A stretch of DNA of 64,000 nucleotides, taken from Cupriavidus malaysiensis. Lineage in GTDB: Bacteria > Pseudomonadota > Gammaproteobacteria > Burkholderiales > Burkholderiaceae. The notes below the pieces were generated by a model. That model was not told where the DNA came from and made no database searches. It saw nothing but the letters and a program-made list of their open reading frames with translations. The stretch is from positions 992,001 through 1,056,000 of the forward strand of contig NZ_CP017754.1 in the NCBI RefSeq assembly GCF_001854325.1. The letters run 5' to 3'. Made by a program: the position numbers and the translations under genes. Shown piece after piece: positions 1 through 9,444 of the stretch. Every line of letters begins with the position of its first letter. Within the stretch, counting starts at the first letter, position 1.

Positions 1-155
1 TCACGCACCGAGCAGGTGTTGAACAGGATCACGTCGGCTTCCTCGACGCGGTCGGTGGCTTCCAGCCCTTCGCTGGCGCGGAGTACGTCGACCATCTTGT
101 CGGAGTCGTACTCGTTCATCTGGCAGCCGTAGGTTTTGACGAAGACTTTCTTCAT
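1..155 (-). CDS. miaB: MiaB, tRNA-2-methylthio-N6-dimethylallyladenosine synthase (5' part only)
   Basis: Only the first 51 codons are inside the window; the gene runs off the left edge. The N-terminus [20 protein letters not shown] followed by a second cysteine in NTCSVR is the typical start of the MiaB methylthiotransferase domain (UPF0004). Cys11 and Cys48 are two of the three cysteines of this domain that hold the auxiliary 4Fe-4S cluster. The family is a radical-SAM enzyme that adds a methylthio group to i6A37 of tRNAs reading UNN codons in the cytoplasm. The start at 155 is the family's usual start. The radical-SAM CxxxCxxC motif and TRAM domain would lie outside the window. Confidence 0.93.
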   Translation of the reverse strand, partial: MKKVFVKTYGCQMNEYDSDKMVDVLRASEGLEATDRVEEADVILFNTCSVR

Positions 156-285
156 GGTGCCGATCTCAGTGGTTGACCTGGGGGCATCAGGGGTTGCAAT
201 GCACCGGCGGCCCGCATGGCGCGGGGCGTAGGCCGGCAATTCGTGGGCCTGCCCGGCGGCGCGTCGGCCGCGGCGGGGCCGGGGT

Positions 286-699
286 TCAGTTCGCCTGCAG
301 CAGGGCCTTGCGCTCCGGCTCGGTCAGCACCCAGGCGGTCAGCAGCTGGCCGTACAGATCGAGCTTGTAGCGCACCCGCAGCGTCTGGCCGGCCACCGCC
401 GTCACGGTGAGCAGCTGGTTGTCGGGGCCGAACAGGCGCAGGCCCGGGGCGACGCCGACCGTCCTGCCGTCCAGCGCCGCGGTCTGCGGCCCGGTCGACG
501 TGGGCGCGGCCAGCACCAGCTTGGCGGCGGCCGCATCGGCCGGGATCACCCGTGCCGGCTGGGCCCGGGCGGTCGACAGCGGCAGCAGGGCGCCGGCCAT
601 CGGCAGCGCCAGCGCCAGCGGCGTCAGCAGGGTGGCCAGGCGAGGCAGGAGGCCGACATGGCGGCGGACGGGACAGTGCGCGGCACGGCCAGCGGGCAT
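286..699 (-). CDS. Small exported protein of unknown function
   Basis: 137 residues. The N-terminus carries arginines and then a hydrophobic stretch (about residues 17-45, rich in Leu and Ala) ending in an ARA-Q cleavage-like site, so it is probably a Sec signal peptide and a secreted or periplasmic protein of about 90 residues. The mature part contains a segment reading [20 protein letters not shown], consistent with a small beta-rich domain, and ends in a polar helix ([12 protein letters not shown]). No cysteines or catalytic motifs stand out. It lies between miaB and the chloride channel gene on the same strand, with 130 bp to miaB. I do not recognise a named family; small exported proteins beside miaB occur in related bacteria, but the function is unknown. 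Confidence 0.7.
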   Translation of the reverse strand: MPAGRAAHCPVRRHVGLLPRLATLLTPLALALPMAGALLPLSTARAQPARVIPADAAAAKLVLAAPTSTGPQTAALDGRTVGVAPGLRLFGPDNQLLTVTAVAGQTLRVRYKLDLYGQLLTAWVLTEPERKALLQAN

Positions 700-807
700 G
701 GGGTCTCCGGCGGGGCGACGGGTTGGCTCGGTTGCGGCCCGGCATCAGCGGGCAACCCGATATTGTACCCGCAGCGCCCTGTCGCCGCCGAGCGCCCGGC
801 CGCCGGC

Positions 808-2475
808 TCAGAACATCGTGGAGGCTTCCTGCAGCACTCGGCGCTTGTAGACGATGCCCAGCAGCTCCCGGCTCTGCGCGTCCCGCACCAGGGGGATGCG
901 GTTGAGCGCGTTGGCCGAGAACATGGCGAGTGCGTCGTGCAGCCGGGAGTCCGGTGTCAGGGTCGGGAAATCGCGCTCCATCAGGTCGGCGACGCTGGAC
1001 TGCGGCCCGTGCGCCAGCGCGCGGTGCAGGGCGTGGATCGAGACCGCGCCCAGCATCTCGCCGCCCGGGGTCACCACATAGAGATAGCGGGTGCCGGCCT
1101 CGGCGAACTTCGCATTGGCCTCGGCCAGGGTCGCCTCCGGCGCGATGGTGGTGTTGGTCGGATCGCACAGGCCGGCCAGCGTCATGTTGCGGGCGCGCTC
1201 GGCGGCGGCCGAGGCCTGGGCGCGCTCGGCGACCACGCTGTACAGCGACAGGGTCTGGCAGCGCGATGCCGTGTAGTAGGCGGCCACCGCGCCGATCATC
1301 GACGGCAGCAGCAGGGCCGGCGCCAGCGTCATCTCGAACACCATCAGCACCGACATCAAGGGCGCCTGGCTGGTGGCGGCCAGAAAGGCGCTCATGCCGA
1401 CCAGCGGCAGCGCCGGCGAGCCGCCGCCGACCAGTGGCGCCAGCATCTGCCCCAGCGCGGCGCCGATGAACAGGGAGGGCGTGAACACGCCGCCCACCGC
1501 GCCGGAACCGATGCTCAGCACGGTGGCCGCCAGCTTGGCGGCCAGCACCACCGCCACCGGCATGCTGAGGGGGTGCTCCTGCAGGATGGTCTGGATGGTG
1601 TAGTAACCGTTGCCGACCACCTCGGGCACCGCCAGCGCCAGCACGCCGACGCAGGCGCCGCCCAGCGCCAGGCGCGCCACCGGTCCACCCGGCAGGCGGC
1701 CGAAGATGCGCTTGGCGATGCCGGCCGCGCGCAGGAACAGCGCGCCGCTCACGCCGGCCAGCACGCCCATCAGCGCGGCGGCCAGCAGCAGCGGCGCGTG
1801 CAGGTCGGCCGTTACGTTCAGCCCGGGGTAGAGCGGCTCCAGCCCGCTGTGCCACTGGCTGACCATGGCGCCTGCCACGGAGGCGAGGAAGAGCGGCATC
1901 AGGCGTTGGACTGCAAGTGCCCCGAATACCACTTCCGCGACGAAGACGGCCGCCGACAGCGGCGTGTGGTAGACCGAGGCCAGGCCGGCTGCGGCACCGC
2001 ACGCGGTCAGCATGCGCCGCATATTGGTGTCGGCGCCGCCGCGCCCCGAAGGGAACAGCGAGCCACACAGCGCCGCCAGCTGGATCATCGCGCCCTCCTT
2101 GCCGACCGAGCTGCCGCTGACGATCGAGCAGAACGAGGACAGGGAGCGCAGCAGGGTGATGCGCACCGGCAGCCGGCCGGTGCCGCTCGCCACCGCGTCC
2201 ATATAGTCGGTCACGCCGGCGCGGCCGCGGTCGATGCGGGCCGACAGTACCAGCAGCAGGCCGGCCAGCGCGCCGCCGAGCGCCGGAATCACCACGCGCC
2301 AGCCCAGTGCAAGGCTGGCGAAGACCAGCACCACGTCGGCGCGGCTGCCGAACAGCAGCAGGCCGGAGCCTTCCAGGGCTTCGCGGAACAAGGTGGTGGC
2401 GATGGCGGCGGCGACCCCGACGGGGATCGCCGCGAACAGAATGACTTCCTGGTCTTCTATGAACCTGAACCGCAT
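808..2475 (-). CDS. ClC-family chloride channel/transporter with C-terminal CBS domains
   Basis: 555 residues from the ATG at 2475 ([10 protein letters not shown]). An in-frame start at 2604 would add 43 Pro/Ala/Arg-rich residues that look like non-coding translation. The body has the many hydrophobic helices of the ClC fold. The GKEGA motif at residues 125-129 corresponds to the GREGP selectivity loop, with Glu127 as the gating glutamate. A GGVFTPS segment matches the GxFxP motif of the second half. After the membrane part (from about residue 400) come about 150 soluble residues with two CBS-like repeats ending near [12 protein letters not shown]. Known members move chloride or exchange it for protons across the inner membrane, often for acid or osmotic stress. 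Channel versus antiporter cannot be decided here. Confidence 0.88.
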   Translation of the reverse strand: MRFRFIEDQEVILFAAIPVGVAAAIATTLFREALEGSGLLLFGSRADVVLVFASLALGWRVVIPALGGALAGLLLVLSARIDRGRAGVTDYMDAVASGTGRLPVRITLLRSLSSFCSIVSGSSVGKEGAMIQLAALCGSLFPSGRGGADTNMRRMLTACGAAAGLASVYHTPLSAAVFVAEVVFGALAVQRLMPLFLASVAGAMVSQWHSGLEPLYPGLNVTADLHAPLLLAAALMGVLAGVSGALFLRAAGIAKRIFGRLPGGPVARLALGGACVGVLALAVPEVVGNGYYTIQTILQEHPLSMPVAVVLAAKLAATVLSIGSGAVGGVFTPSLFIGAALGQMLAPLVGGGSPALPLVGMSAFLAATSQAPLMSVLMVFEMTLAPALLLPSMIGAVAAYYTASRCQTLSLYSVVAERAQASAAAERARNMTLAGLCDPTNTTIAPEATLAEANAKFAEAGTRYLYVVTPGGEMLGAVSIHALHRALAHGPQSSVADLMERDFPTLTPDSRLHDALAMFSANALNRIPLVRDAQSRELLGIVYKRRVLQEASTMF

Positions 2476-2779
2476 GGAGCTGGCATCCGGGGAAAGCACT
2501 CCGGCGCCCGGCGGTCCCGGGCGGGGACGGACGGCGCCAGTGCCGTGCCGCGGCGCCGATCGGGCCGGCACGGACGGGAAAGGGGCGGGTGGCGTGGCCG
2601 CCATGATAGCGCAGCCGCCACCTGATCAGGTCGCGCAGGGCTGGTACACTACCGGCCTTTCCCCCCAAAGAGGCGGGGGGCAGTCGCCCCGTCTCGCCGG
2701 CCCCCCGGCCGGAACTCCATTGCAGCCGCCCCGCGATTGGCGCATCTTGATGCGGAACGGGTGGCCGAAGCGTCATTTC

Positions 2780-4456
2780 ATGTCTTTCTCCGAACTAGGC
2801 TTGTCCGACAAGCTGGTGCGCGCCGTGGCCGAACAGGGCTACACCACACCGACCCCGATTCAAGCGCAGGCGATTCCCGCCATCCTCAAGGGCGGCGACC
2901 TGCTGGCCGGTGCCCAGACAGGCACCGGCAAGACCGCCGGTTTCACCTTGCCGATGCTGCAACTGCTGGCCGGCTCCAACGCCGCGGCGCCCGCGCGCGG
3001 CGCCCGCACTCCGGTGCGCGCCCTGGTGCTGACCCCCACGCGCGAACTCGCCGCCCAGGTCGAGGAGAGCGTGCGCAACTACGGCAAATACCTGCGCCTG
3101 CGTTCCATGGTGATGTTCGGCGGCGTCGGCATCAATCCGCAGATCGAGCAGCTCAAGCGCGGCGTGGACATCGTCGTGGCCACGCCCGGCCGTCTGCTCG
3201 ATCACGTGCAGCAGCGCACCATCGACCTGTCGACCATCGAGATCCTGGTGCTGGACGAAGCCGACCGCATGCTCGACATGGGCTTCATCCACGACATCCG
3301 CAAGATCCTCAACGTCCTGCCGCCCAAGCGGCAGAACCTGCTGTTCTCGGCCACGTTCTCGGACGAGATCCGCGCGCTGGCCGACCGTCTGCTGGACAAC
3401 CCGGCCTCGATCGAGGTGGCGCGCCGCAACACCACCGCCGAGACCGTGGAGCAGCGCATCTACCCGGTCGACCGCGAACGCAAGCGTGAACTGCTGGCCC
3501 ACCTGGTACGCCAGCACGACTGGCACCAGGTGCTGGTGTTCACCCGCACCAAGCACGGCGCCAACCGCCTGGCCGAGCAGCTCAGCAAGGAAGGCCTGTC
3601 GGCGCTGGCGATCCACGGCAACAAGAGCCAGTCGGCGCGCACCCGCGCGCTCTCCGAGTTCAAGGCCGGCACGCTGCGCCTGCTGGTGGCCACCGACATC
3701 GCCGCGCGCGGCATCGACATCGACCAGTTGCCGCATGTGGTCAACTTCGACCTGCCCAACGTGCCCGAGGACTACGTGCACCGCATCGGCCGCACCGGCC
3801 GTGCCGGCGCCGAGGGCGAGGCAGTGTCGCTGGTCTGCGTGGACGAGCATGGCCTGCTGCGCGACATCGAGCGTCTGATCAAGCGCAAGCTCGAGCAGAT
3901 CGTGCTGCCGGGCTTCGAGGTGGATCCGAGCATCCCGCCCGAACCGATCCAGAAGGCCCGCCAGTCGCGCGGCCAGGGCCAGGGCCAGGGCGGCCGTGGC
4001 CGGAGCGGCCAGGAAGCGCGCGCACCGCGTGCGCCGCAAGGCGGCGCGCCGGCCCAGCCAGCGCGCGCGCGTGGCGAAGGCCAGGCCGCGCCGCGGCCGG
4101 CGGCCGGCGCCAACGGCGCACGTCCGGCCGGCGGCCAGGGCGGCCGCGGTGGCAACGGTGGCGGCCAGGCCGATCGTGCCGGCAATGCCGCGCGTGGCGG
4201 CCAGGGCGGTAATGGCCACGGCGGCGCCAACGGTAACGGCGGCAACCGCGGCAATCGCGAAGGAGGCCGCGAGGGTGGTCGTGAAGGCGGCCGTGAAGGT
4301 GGCCGTGAAGGTGGCCGTGAAGGTGGCCGCCCCGGCGGCGCGCGCGGCAACGCGACGCCGCGTCCGCCGCAGGATGGCGCGCAGGCGCCTGCCCGCGGCC
4401 GCCGCCCCTCGCAGCAGGCCGCGCTGCTCGGCGGCCGTGCCAAGACCACGTCCTGA
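2780..4456 (+). CDS. rhlE: RhlE, DEAD-box ATP-dependent RNA helicase
   Basis: 558 residues starting at MSFSELGL, the usual RhlE start; an upstream in-frame ATG at 2750 is less likely. Helicase motifs in order: Q motif TPTPIQ near residue 24, Walker A AQTGTGKT (45-52), PTREL near 87, TPGR near 136, DEAD at 159-162, SAT at 190-192 and [10 protein letters not shown] in the second RecA domain. After about residue 385 the protein becomes a long low-complexity tail of Gly, Arg, Gln, Asn and Ala with RGG-like and REGG repeats, typical of RNA-binding tails in beta-proteobacterial RhlE. The family unwinds structured RNA in ribosome assembly, mRNA decay and cold growth. The srkA gene follows 35 bp downstream on the same strand. 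The internal repeats are annotated separately. Confidence 0.96.
   Translation: MSFSELGLSDKLVRAVAEQGYTTPTPIQAQAIPAILKGGDLLAGAQTGTGKTAGFTLPMLQLLAGSNAAAPARGARTPVRALVLTPTRELAAQVEESVRNYGKYLRLRSMVMFGGVGINPQIEQLKRGVDIVVATPGRLLDHVQQRTIDLSTIEILVLDEADRMLDMGFIHDIRKILNVLPPKRQNLLFSATFSDEIRALADRLLDNPASIEVARRNTTAETVEQRIYPVDRERKRELLAHLVRQHDWHQVLVFTRTKHGANRLAEQLSKEGLSALAIHGNKSQSARTRALSEFKAGTLRLLVATDIAARGIDIDQLPHVVNFDLPNVPEDYVHRIGRTGRAGAEGEAVSLVCVDEHGLLRDIERLIKRKLEQIVLPGFEVDPSIPPEPIQKARQSRGQGQGQGGRGRSGQEARAPRAPQGGAPAQPARARGEGQAAPRPAAGANGARPAGGQGGRGGNGGGQADRAGNAARGGQGGNGHGGANGNGGNRGNREGGREGGREGGREGGREGGREGGRPGGARGNATPRPPQDGAQAPARGRRPSQQAALLGGRAKTTS
4256..4327 (+). repeat. 12-bp coding tandem repeat (REGG x6) in the rhlE tail
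   Basis: Six consecutive 12-bp units encode Arg-Glu-Gly-Gly, followed by one RPGG variant. Units differ only at third codon positions (for example cgtgaaggtggc and cgcgagggtggt). The period is a multiple of three, so unit gain or loss by slippage would change the tail length without breaking the frame. Confidence 0.9.
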
Positions 4457-4491
4457 TATCCTGACTGCCTGAACCGCGGAGGCCGGCTGCG

Positions 4492-5544
4492 ATGCGCGAT
4501 ACCGATGGCGACCCGGGCGGCAACGGTACCCCGCAAGGGGCCGGGGCTGACCTGCCCTATGCCGGCCTGACGCCGGAACTGATCCTCGACGCGCTGGAGG
4601 GGGCAGGCTTCGCCGCCGATGGCCGCCTGCTCGCCCTCAACAGCTACGAGAACCGTGTCTGGCAGGTCGGCATCGAGGACGGCCCGCCGCTGGTGGCCAA
4701 GTTCTACCGCCCGGGGCGGTGGAGCGACGCGGCCATCCTGGAGGAGCACGCCTTCGTCGCCGAACTGGCGGAAGCTGAGGTGCCAGCCGTGCCGGCGCTG
4801 GCCGTGGGCGGCAGCACCCTGCTGCACCATGGCGGCTTCCGCTTTGCGGTCTTCCCGCGCTGCGGCGGCCGGGCGCCGGCGCTGGAGCGGTCCGACACGC
4901 TGACCTGGCTGGGCCGTTTCATCGGCCGCATCCATGCCATCGGCGCGCGCCTGCCTTACCAGGCACGTCCCGTGCTCGACGTGGATACCTTCGGCGTGGC
5001 GCCGCGCGACTGGCTGCTGGCCCACGACTGCCTGCCGCCCGACCTGCTGCCGGCCTGGAAGGCTGCCGCCGATCTCGCCCTCGATGGCGTGCGGCGCTGC
5101 TACGAACGCGCCGGCGATGTTTCCCTGCTGCGCCTGCATGGCGATTGCCATCGCGGCAACGTGCTGTGGATCGATCCCGAGGATGCCCGCGGTGCCGAGC
5201 CCGGCCCGCACTTCGTGGATTTCGACGACAGCCGCATGGGGCCTGCCGTGCAGGACCTGTGGATGCTGCTGGAGGGCGACCGTGCCGCCATGCAGGGACA
5301 ACTGGCCGACGTGCTGGCCGGCTACGAGGATTTCGCCGAATTCTCCCCGCGCGAACTGCACCTGGTGGAAGCCCTGCGCACGCTGCGCCTGCTGCACTAC
5401 AGCGCCTGGCTGGCCAGCCGCTGGCGCGATCCGGCGTTTCCGGCGGCGTTCCCCTGGTTCGGCACGCAGCGCTACTGGCAGGACCGAATCCTGGAATTGC
5501 GCGAGCAGATCGCGCTGATGGACGAGCCGCCACTCTGGAGCTAG
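4492..5544 (+). CDS. srkA: SrkA/YihE-type stress response serine/threonine protein kinase
   Basis: 350 residues, close to the usual 325-350 of the family. The segment LNSYENRVWQVGIEDG followed by VAKFYRPGRW matches the ATP-binding region with its lysine. The catalytic loop reads RLHGDCHRGNVLW with His216, Asp218 and Asn223, and the metal-binding motif VDFDDSRMGP has Asp243 and Asp245. This is the aminoglycoside-phosphotransferase-like kinase fold. In E. coli SrkA (RdoA) is a protein kinase that protects stressed cells from programmed death, and its gene is part of the Cpx regulon. The first 25 residues are polar and poorly conserved. It follows rhlE closely and may be co-transcribed; a strong hairpin lies about 110 bp downstream. 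Confidence 0.92.
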   Translation: MRDTDGDPGGNGTPQGAGADLPYAGLTPELILDALEGAGFAADGRLLALNSYENRVWQVGIEDGPPLVAKFYRPGRWSDAAILEEHAFVAELAEAEVPAVPALAVGGSTLLHHGGFRFAVFPRCGGRAPALERSDTLTWLGRFIGRIHAIGARLPYQARPVLDVDTFGVAPRDWLLAHDCLPPDLLPAWKAAADLALDGVRRCYERAGDVSLLRLHGDCHRGNVLWIDPEDARGAEPGPHFVDFDDSRMGPAVQDLWMLLEGDRAAMQGQLADVLAGYEDFAEFSPRELHLVEALRTLRLLHYSAWLASRWRDPAFPAAFPWFGTQRYWQDRILELREQIALMDEPPLWS

Positions 5545-5653
5545 TCTCCGGGGCTGGTGCAGGGTGGGCAGTCTCTGCCGGGTCTTCCTGGACGGGCGCG
5601 AACCGCACCCATCGTCCGCCACGAGCGAGCTGCCCGCACCGGCGCCGCAATGG

Positions 5654-5690
5654 ACAAGGCGCCGCAAGCCGCGGCGCCTTGTTGATTCCT
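5654..5690 (+). terminator. Rho-independent terminator after srkA, possibly bidirectional
   Basis: A perfect 12-bp stem (acaaggcgccgc / gcggcgccttgt) with a 5-base loop at 5654-5682 is followed by a T-rich stretch. It lies between the convergent srkA and universal stress protein genes and could serve both. Confidence 0.8.
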
Positions 5691-5733
5691 TCCTTGTATC
5701 CCGCCGGCGGCCGCCGGCCGGGACAGCGCCGCG

Positions 5734-6171
5734 CTACTTCGCGCGCTCTCCCTTGATCAGCAGTACCGGGCACGGTGCCATCGCCAGCACCCGGCCGGCC
5801 ACCGAGCCGATCACGGCGTCGAAGAAGGTGCCGCGCCCGTGCGTGCCCATGACGATGGCCTCGGCCTTGGTTTCGCCGGCGTGCGCGACGATGCGCTCGG
5901 GCGCGAAGCCGCGCAGCGAATGGGCCTCGAAGGGGATGTTGCCGGCCTTGAGGATGTCGCACACCGACTGCATGGCCTTTTCGCTCTCTTCCTTGTGCCA
6001 CTCGTCGATGGTTTCCTTGCTGACGAAGGCGCGTACCTGGCCGGTGACGTCGGGGGTGACATGGACCACGTGGACGGTGAATCCGGCCTTCAGCAGGCGG
6101 CCTTCGACGATGGAACGGGCAGCGGCATCACTGAAGGGCGAACCGTCGGTCGCCAGCACGATATTGCTCAT
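5734..6171 (-). CDS. Universal stress protein, UspA family
   Basis: 145 residues, a single Usp domain of standard length. It starts with the typical first strand and loop MSNIVLATDGSPFSDAA and carries the ATP-binding signature G-2x-G-9x-G-S at Gly109, Gly112, Gly122 and Ser123, ending in CPVLLIKGE. ATP-binding Usp proteins act in the cytoplasm in survival of starvation, oxidative or redox stress; the direct partner is unknown. It is convergent with srkA, with the shared hairpin between them. A 271-bp region separates it from the divergent CoA-transferase-family gene and must hold both promoters, though no clear -10/-35 pair was identified. Confidence 0.93.
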   Translation of the reverse strand: MSNIVLATDGSPFSDAAARSIVEGRLLKAGFTVHVVHVTPDVTGQVRAFVSKETIDEWHKEESEKAMQSVCDILKAGNIPFEAHSLRGFAPERIVAHAGETKAEAIVMGTHGRGTFFDAVIGSVAGRVLAMAPCPVLLIKGERAK

Positions 6172-6442
6172 GGCATCTCCTGTCTTGGGGGCTGAGAGGA
6201 AGCCGCGGGCGCTTGCGCCCCCGACCTATGGCCATCATCGCAGCTTGCCGGCACGCCTGCCACGATCTGGATCAAATCCCGCCGCGATCACGGCAGCCGC
6301 GCGGCGCTGAGCGCTTCGGCTAATCGCCTGACAGATTCGGCCATTGCCGGCGGCGCCGGTCCGCGGCTAGCATCGTGGCAGCCGGCTCGGCCGGAACACA
6401 AGCGGAAGACAAGCGGAACACAAGGAATCGACGGAGACAACG

Positions 6443-7510
6443 ATGAGCGGACAAGGCGGCATCCGGCCCCTGGGCGGTGTCAAGGTGGTGGAATTCGAGG
6501 GGATCGGCCCCGGGCCGCTGTGCGGCAGCATGCTGGCGGGGCTCGGCGCCGAGGTCACGCTGGTGGCACGGCCGGTGCCGCCGGATGCGCGGCGCGTCCT
6601 GAAGGGCGCGGCGGTGCCGCCCCAGATGGAGCAGGAGTACGGCAAGCGCGTGGTCCGCCTGGATCTCAAGCAGGCCGAGGGGGTGGCCGCGGCGCTGGAA
6701 CTCGTGGCCGGTGCCGACGTGCTGATCGAAGGGCTGCGCCCGGGCACCATGGAGCGCCTGGGCCTCGGGCCGGCCGCGTGCCATGCCCGCAACCCGCGCC
6801 TGGTCTACGGCCGCATGACGGGATGGGGGCAGAGCGGCCCGCTGGCCCACAGCGCCGGCCATGACCTCAACTACGTGGCGCTGACCGGCATGCTGTCGCT
6901 GGCCGCGCGCGACGGCGCGCTGCCCATGGTGCCGCCGACCATGACCGGCGACGGTGCCGGCGCGCTCGGGCTGGCCTTCGGCATCGTCAGTGCCGTGCTG
7001 CATGCGCGCGCCAGCGGGCAAGGCTGCGTGGTCGATGCCGCCATCACCGATATCGCTGCCATGATCGGCTCGCTGGCGCAGGTGGCCCACGCCGCCGGCA
7101 CCATCGGCGGGCCGCGCCCGAGCCCCTTCCACGATTCACCCTTCTACGATGTCTACCGCTGCGCCGACGGCCGCGCCATCACGCTGGGCGCCCTCGAGCC
7201 GCAGTTCTACCGGCTGCTGCTGGAGAAGCTGGAGTTCGACGACGTCGATCCTGCCGCGCAGTACGACAGCAGCCACTGGCCCGCGCTGAAGGCGCGCATC
7301 GCCGCGCGCATCGCGCAGCGGCCCAGCGCGTACTGGTGCGAGCGGTTCGAGGGCAGCGATGTCTGCTTTGCCCCCGTGCTGACGCTGGAGGAGGCGGCGC
7401 GCCATCCCCACAATGCGGCGCGCGGGACCTTCCTGCGCTATACGCTGGACGGGCGCGAGTTCGCCCGCGCCGCACCGGCGCCGCGCTTCCTGGCTCCGGG
7501 CGCGGACTGA
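6443..7510 (+). CDS. CaiB/BaiF-family enzyme, probably alpha-methylacyl-CoA racemase
   Basis: 355 residues, the length of the racemase branch of the family. Residues matching the known racemase active site are present: His140 in SAGHDLNY, Asp170 in TGDGAG and Glu252 in ALEPQFY. This supports racemisation of 2-methylacyl-CoA esters (branched-chain or cholesterol-type side chains) rather than CoA transfer, where a catalytic aspartate would be expected instead. Other family markers are LGAEVTLV near residue 35 and VYGRMTGWGQSGP near 121. The PcaC-like gene follows after 123 bp on the same strand. The substrate cannot be read from the sequence. Confidence 0.88.
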   Translation: MSGQGGIRPLGGVKVVEFEGIGPGPLCGSMLAGLGAEVTLVARPVPPDARRVLKGAAVPPQMEQEYGKRVVRLDLKQAEGVAAALELVAGADVLIEGLRPGTMERLGLGPAACHARNPRLVYGRMTGWGQSGPLAHSAGHDLNYVALTGMLSLAARDGALPMVPPTMTGDGAGALGLAFGIVSAVLHARASGQGCVVDAAITDIAAMIGSLAQVAHAAGTIGGPRPSPFHDSPFYDVYRCADGRAITLGALEPQFYRLLLEKLEFDDVDPAAQYDSSHWPALKARIAARIAQRPSAYWCERFEGSDVCFAPVLTLEEAARHPHNAARGTFLRYTLDGREFARAAPAPRFLAPGAD

Positions 7511-7633
7511 GCATCGGTGCACCGGCGGGCGCCGGCCGGGCACGGAACGGTGCCCGGCAGCCAGCGGCGTGCTCCGGCCTTCGGCTATGCTTGCGGCATC
7601 CCGGTCCCTTTCCCCTACGCGAGGCATGCCAGC

Positions 7634-8086
7634 ATGAGCACCCTGTCCCCATCGACCACCACCGCGCCGGACGGCTACGCCCCCACGCCTGCATTCCAGG
7701 ACGGCTTGCGCGTGCGCACCGAAGTGCTCGGCCCAGCCCACGTCCAGCGCGCGCTGGATGCCGCCCAGGCGCAAGGCGACACCAGCCTGCAGCAATTGGT
7801 GACCGAATTCGCCTGGGGCACGGTCTGGACCCGGCCCGCGCTGGACCGCAAGCAGCGCAGCCTCGCCACCGTCTCGATGCTGGTCGCGTTGAATCGTCCG
7901 CAGGAACTGGCCGGGCATCTGCGCGGTGCGCTCGCCAATGGCGTGACGCCCGAGGAACTGCGCGAGTTGATGGTGCACAGCGCGGTCTACTGCGGCTTCC
8001 CTGCCGCCCTCGACGCCAGCCGTAGGTTGACCGAGGTGCTCGAGGCCGCCGCGCATGAGCAGGGCGGAGCCTCCGGGGCGGCGTAG
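7634..8086 (+). CDS. Carboxymuconolactone decarboxylase-family protein, PcaC-like
   Basis: 150 residues from the ATG at 7634; a longer reading frame upstream adds residues that do not resemble the family. The motif order is that of 4-carboxymuconolactone decarboxylase: GLRVRTEVLGPAHV at about 24-37, the highly conserved FAWGTVWTRPALDRKQRS at 59-76, ELAGHLRGALANGVTPEEL near 91-109 and HSAVYCGFPAA near 115-125. PcaC converts 4-carboxymuconolactone to 3-oxoadipate enol-lactone in the protocatechuate branch of the beta-ketoadipate pathway. No other pca gene lies here, so it may act on a related substrate. It sits downstream of the racemase-like gene and may share its transcript. Confidence 0.85.
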   Translation: MSTLSPSTTTAPDGYAPTPAFQDGLRVRTEVLGPAHVQRALDAAQAQGDTSLQQLVTEFAWGTVWTRPALDRKQRSLATVSMLVALNRPQELAGHLRGALANGVTPEELRELMVHSAVYCGFPAALDASRRLTEVLEAAAHEQGGASGAA

Positions 8087-8413
8087 CCGGCGGGCACCCG
8101 CCAGGCGCCTGGCCGCAGTGTGGCGCTCGTGCCCGGCGCGGCGTGCTGCGGAGGCGCCCCGCATCCTCAGTGGCATCGGGCTGATTGAGAATATTCTCGT
8201 TGCGTTTCGGAATAACGGCCAATACATTGAGGGAGCTACTCAGGTGGCGGACCCTGCCTGCGTCCTATGCTTGTTCCAGCCTATTTCTCAGCCCTGATGA
8301 GGAAAGGCGGATCGCCGCCCGGCCCACCCATCGCCCCCGGCCGGAAGCCCGCCAGTGCGGCGCGCGGGCAAGCAGGCGCATCTCCCCCGGTCCAGCCGCC
8401 AGGACGTTCCGCC
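8087..8413 (+). promoter_or_regulatory. Intergenic region upstream of the LuxR-type regulator, with a 12-bp palindrome
   Basis: No convincing gene in this stretch. A perfect palindrome GAGAATATTCTC lies at 8187-8198 within a locally AT-richer stretch (about 8178-8235), which is the likely promoter or operator area for the response-regulator gene starting at 8414. It may be an autoregulatory site; this is inference from symmetry and position only. Confidence 0.4.
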
Positions 8414-9043
8414 ATGGCCGACGCGCTCATCGTCGACGATCATCCCGCCATCCGACTCGCGGTCAGCGCGCGTCTGGAGCGCGAACTCGGGTTCCACGAG
8501 ATCCTGGAGAGCGACAATGGCGACGAGGCGTTCGAGCTGGTGCGCCAACACCTGCCCCCCTTGCTTATCGTCGATCTCGGCATTCCCCGCATGTCGGGCA
8601 TCGACCTGATCGAGCGCGTCGGTGCGGCCCATCCCGAAGTGCGCATGCTGGTCCTGTCCGGTCAGGACGAGGACCTGTCCTGTTCCCGCTCCATGCGGGC
8701 GGGCGCGCACGGCTTCGTGGCCAAGCGCCAGAGCCTGGGCGAACTGATCAGCGCCGTACGCAGCCTGCTGGCCGGTTACTCGGTGTTTCCGCTGCACGCG
8801 CTCGGGGCGGCCCGCCACCAGGGCTATGCCACCGGGCGCGACGCCCTGACGCTGCTGACCGAGCGCGAGGTCACGGTGCTGCAATACCTGGCGCGCGGCT
8901 ATTCCAACAAGGACATCGCCCGGGAGCTGCTGATCAGCAGCAAGACGGTCAGCACGCACAAGGTCAATATCATGGAGAAGCTGCACATCGCTTCGCTGAT
9001 CGAGCTGGCCGACTTCGCGCGCCATCACAACCTGCTGCGCTGA
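8414..9043 (+). CDS. Two-component response regulator, NarL/LuxR type
   Basis: 209 residues from the ATG at 8414; an earlier in-frame start at 8267 adds sequence with no receiver-domain similarity. The receiver domain covers about 1-120, with the acidic pair in LIVDDHP and the phosphoacceptor Asp54 in LIVDLGIPRMSG; a lysine is present in GFVAKRQSL. The LuxR-type helix-turn-helix lies at about 145-205 (LTEREVTVLQYLARGYSNKD, then KTVSTHKVNIMEKL). The architecture matches BvgA/EvgA-type regulators. No histidine kinase gene is adjacent, so this is an orphan within the window. It is a cytoplasmic DNA-binding regulator; its targets are unknown. Confidence 0.92.
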   Translation: MADALIVDDHPAIRLAVSARLERELGFHEILESDNGDEAFELVRQHLPPLLIVDLGIPRMSGIDLIERVGAAHPEVRMLVLSGQDEDLSCSRSMRAGAHGFVAKRQSLGELISAVRSLLAGYSVFPLHALGAARHQGYATGRDALTLLTEREVTVLQYLARGYSNKDIARELLISSKTVSTHKVNIMEKLHIASLIELADFARHHNLLR

Positions 9044-9202
9044 CAGCGCGCGCAGGGGCGGGGCGGCGCGCAACGCCTCAGTCCCCGGCGGCTTCCCGCG
9101 CGCGCAGTGCCGGCACCGGTTCGGCCGGGACGCTGCGCGCGGCCGGCTGCGTCATATCGCGCCAGCTCGCGTACCGTGCAGGCCGGGACGGGACAGGCCG
9201 CG

Positions 9203-9418
9203 GTGGTCGATAACAAGCCCCCGGCGGCGTCATCGGCGCCGATGCTGGCCGAATGCGGCGCCGACGTGATCACGATCGAGCCGCCCGACGCCGCCGAGGT
9301 GATCGGCCGCGCGGTGGCCGGTGCCGACGTCTTCCTGACCAAGATGCGCAACCGCGGCGACTGCGCGCCGCGCCTGGGCCAGCATACCCGGCAGATCCTC
9401 GCCGGACTGGGCCTGGGC
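9203..9418 (+). pseudogene. Decayed fragment of a CaiB/BaiF CoA-transferase-family gene
   Basis: The forward frame carries two short blocks typical of this family. The first reads like the nucleotide-binding start (VVD..., then MLAECGADVITIEPPD), comparable to VVEFEGIGPG and LAGLGAEVTLV of the intact gene at 6443. The second (AVAGADVFLTKMRNRGD) matches the ADVLIEGLRPG region. About 40 residues normally between the blocks are missing and the downstream three quarters of the protein is absent. The frame then runs into the end of metI on the other strand. I read this as a remnant left by deletion. It lies in the roughly 400-bp gap between the response regulator and metI. Confidence 0.6.
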
Positions 9419-9444
9419 GGATGCGCGCGGGCGCCGGAAGTTGC

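Noticed and set aside
152..2776. Long minus-strand frame (about 870 codons) over the chloride channel region
   Set aside because: It is out of frame with the clear ClC protein, is Arg/Gly/Pro-rich throughout and has no domain; it is a shadow frame caused by high GC.
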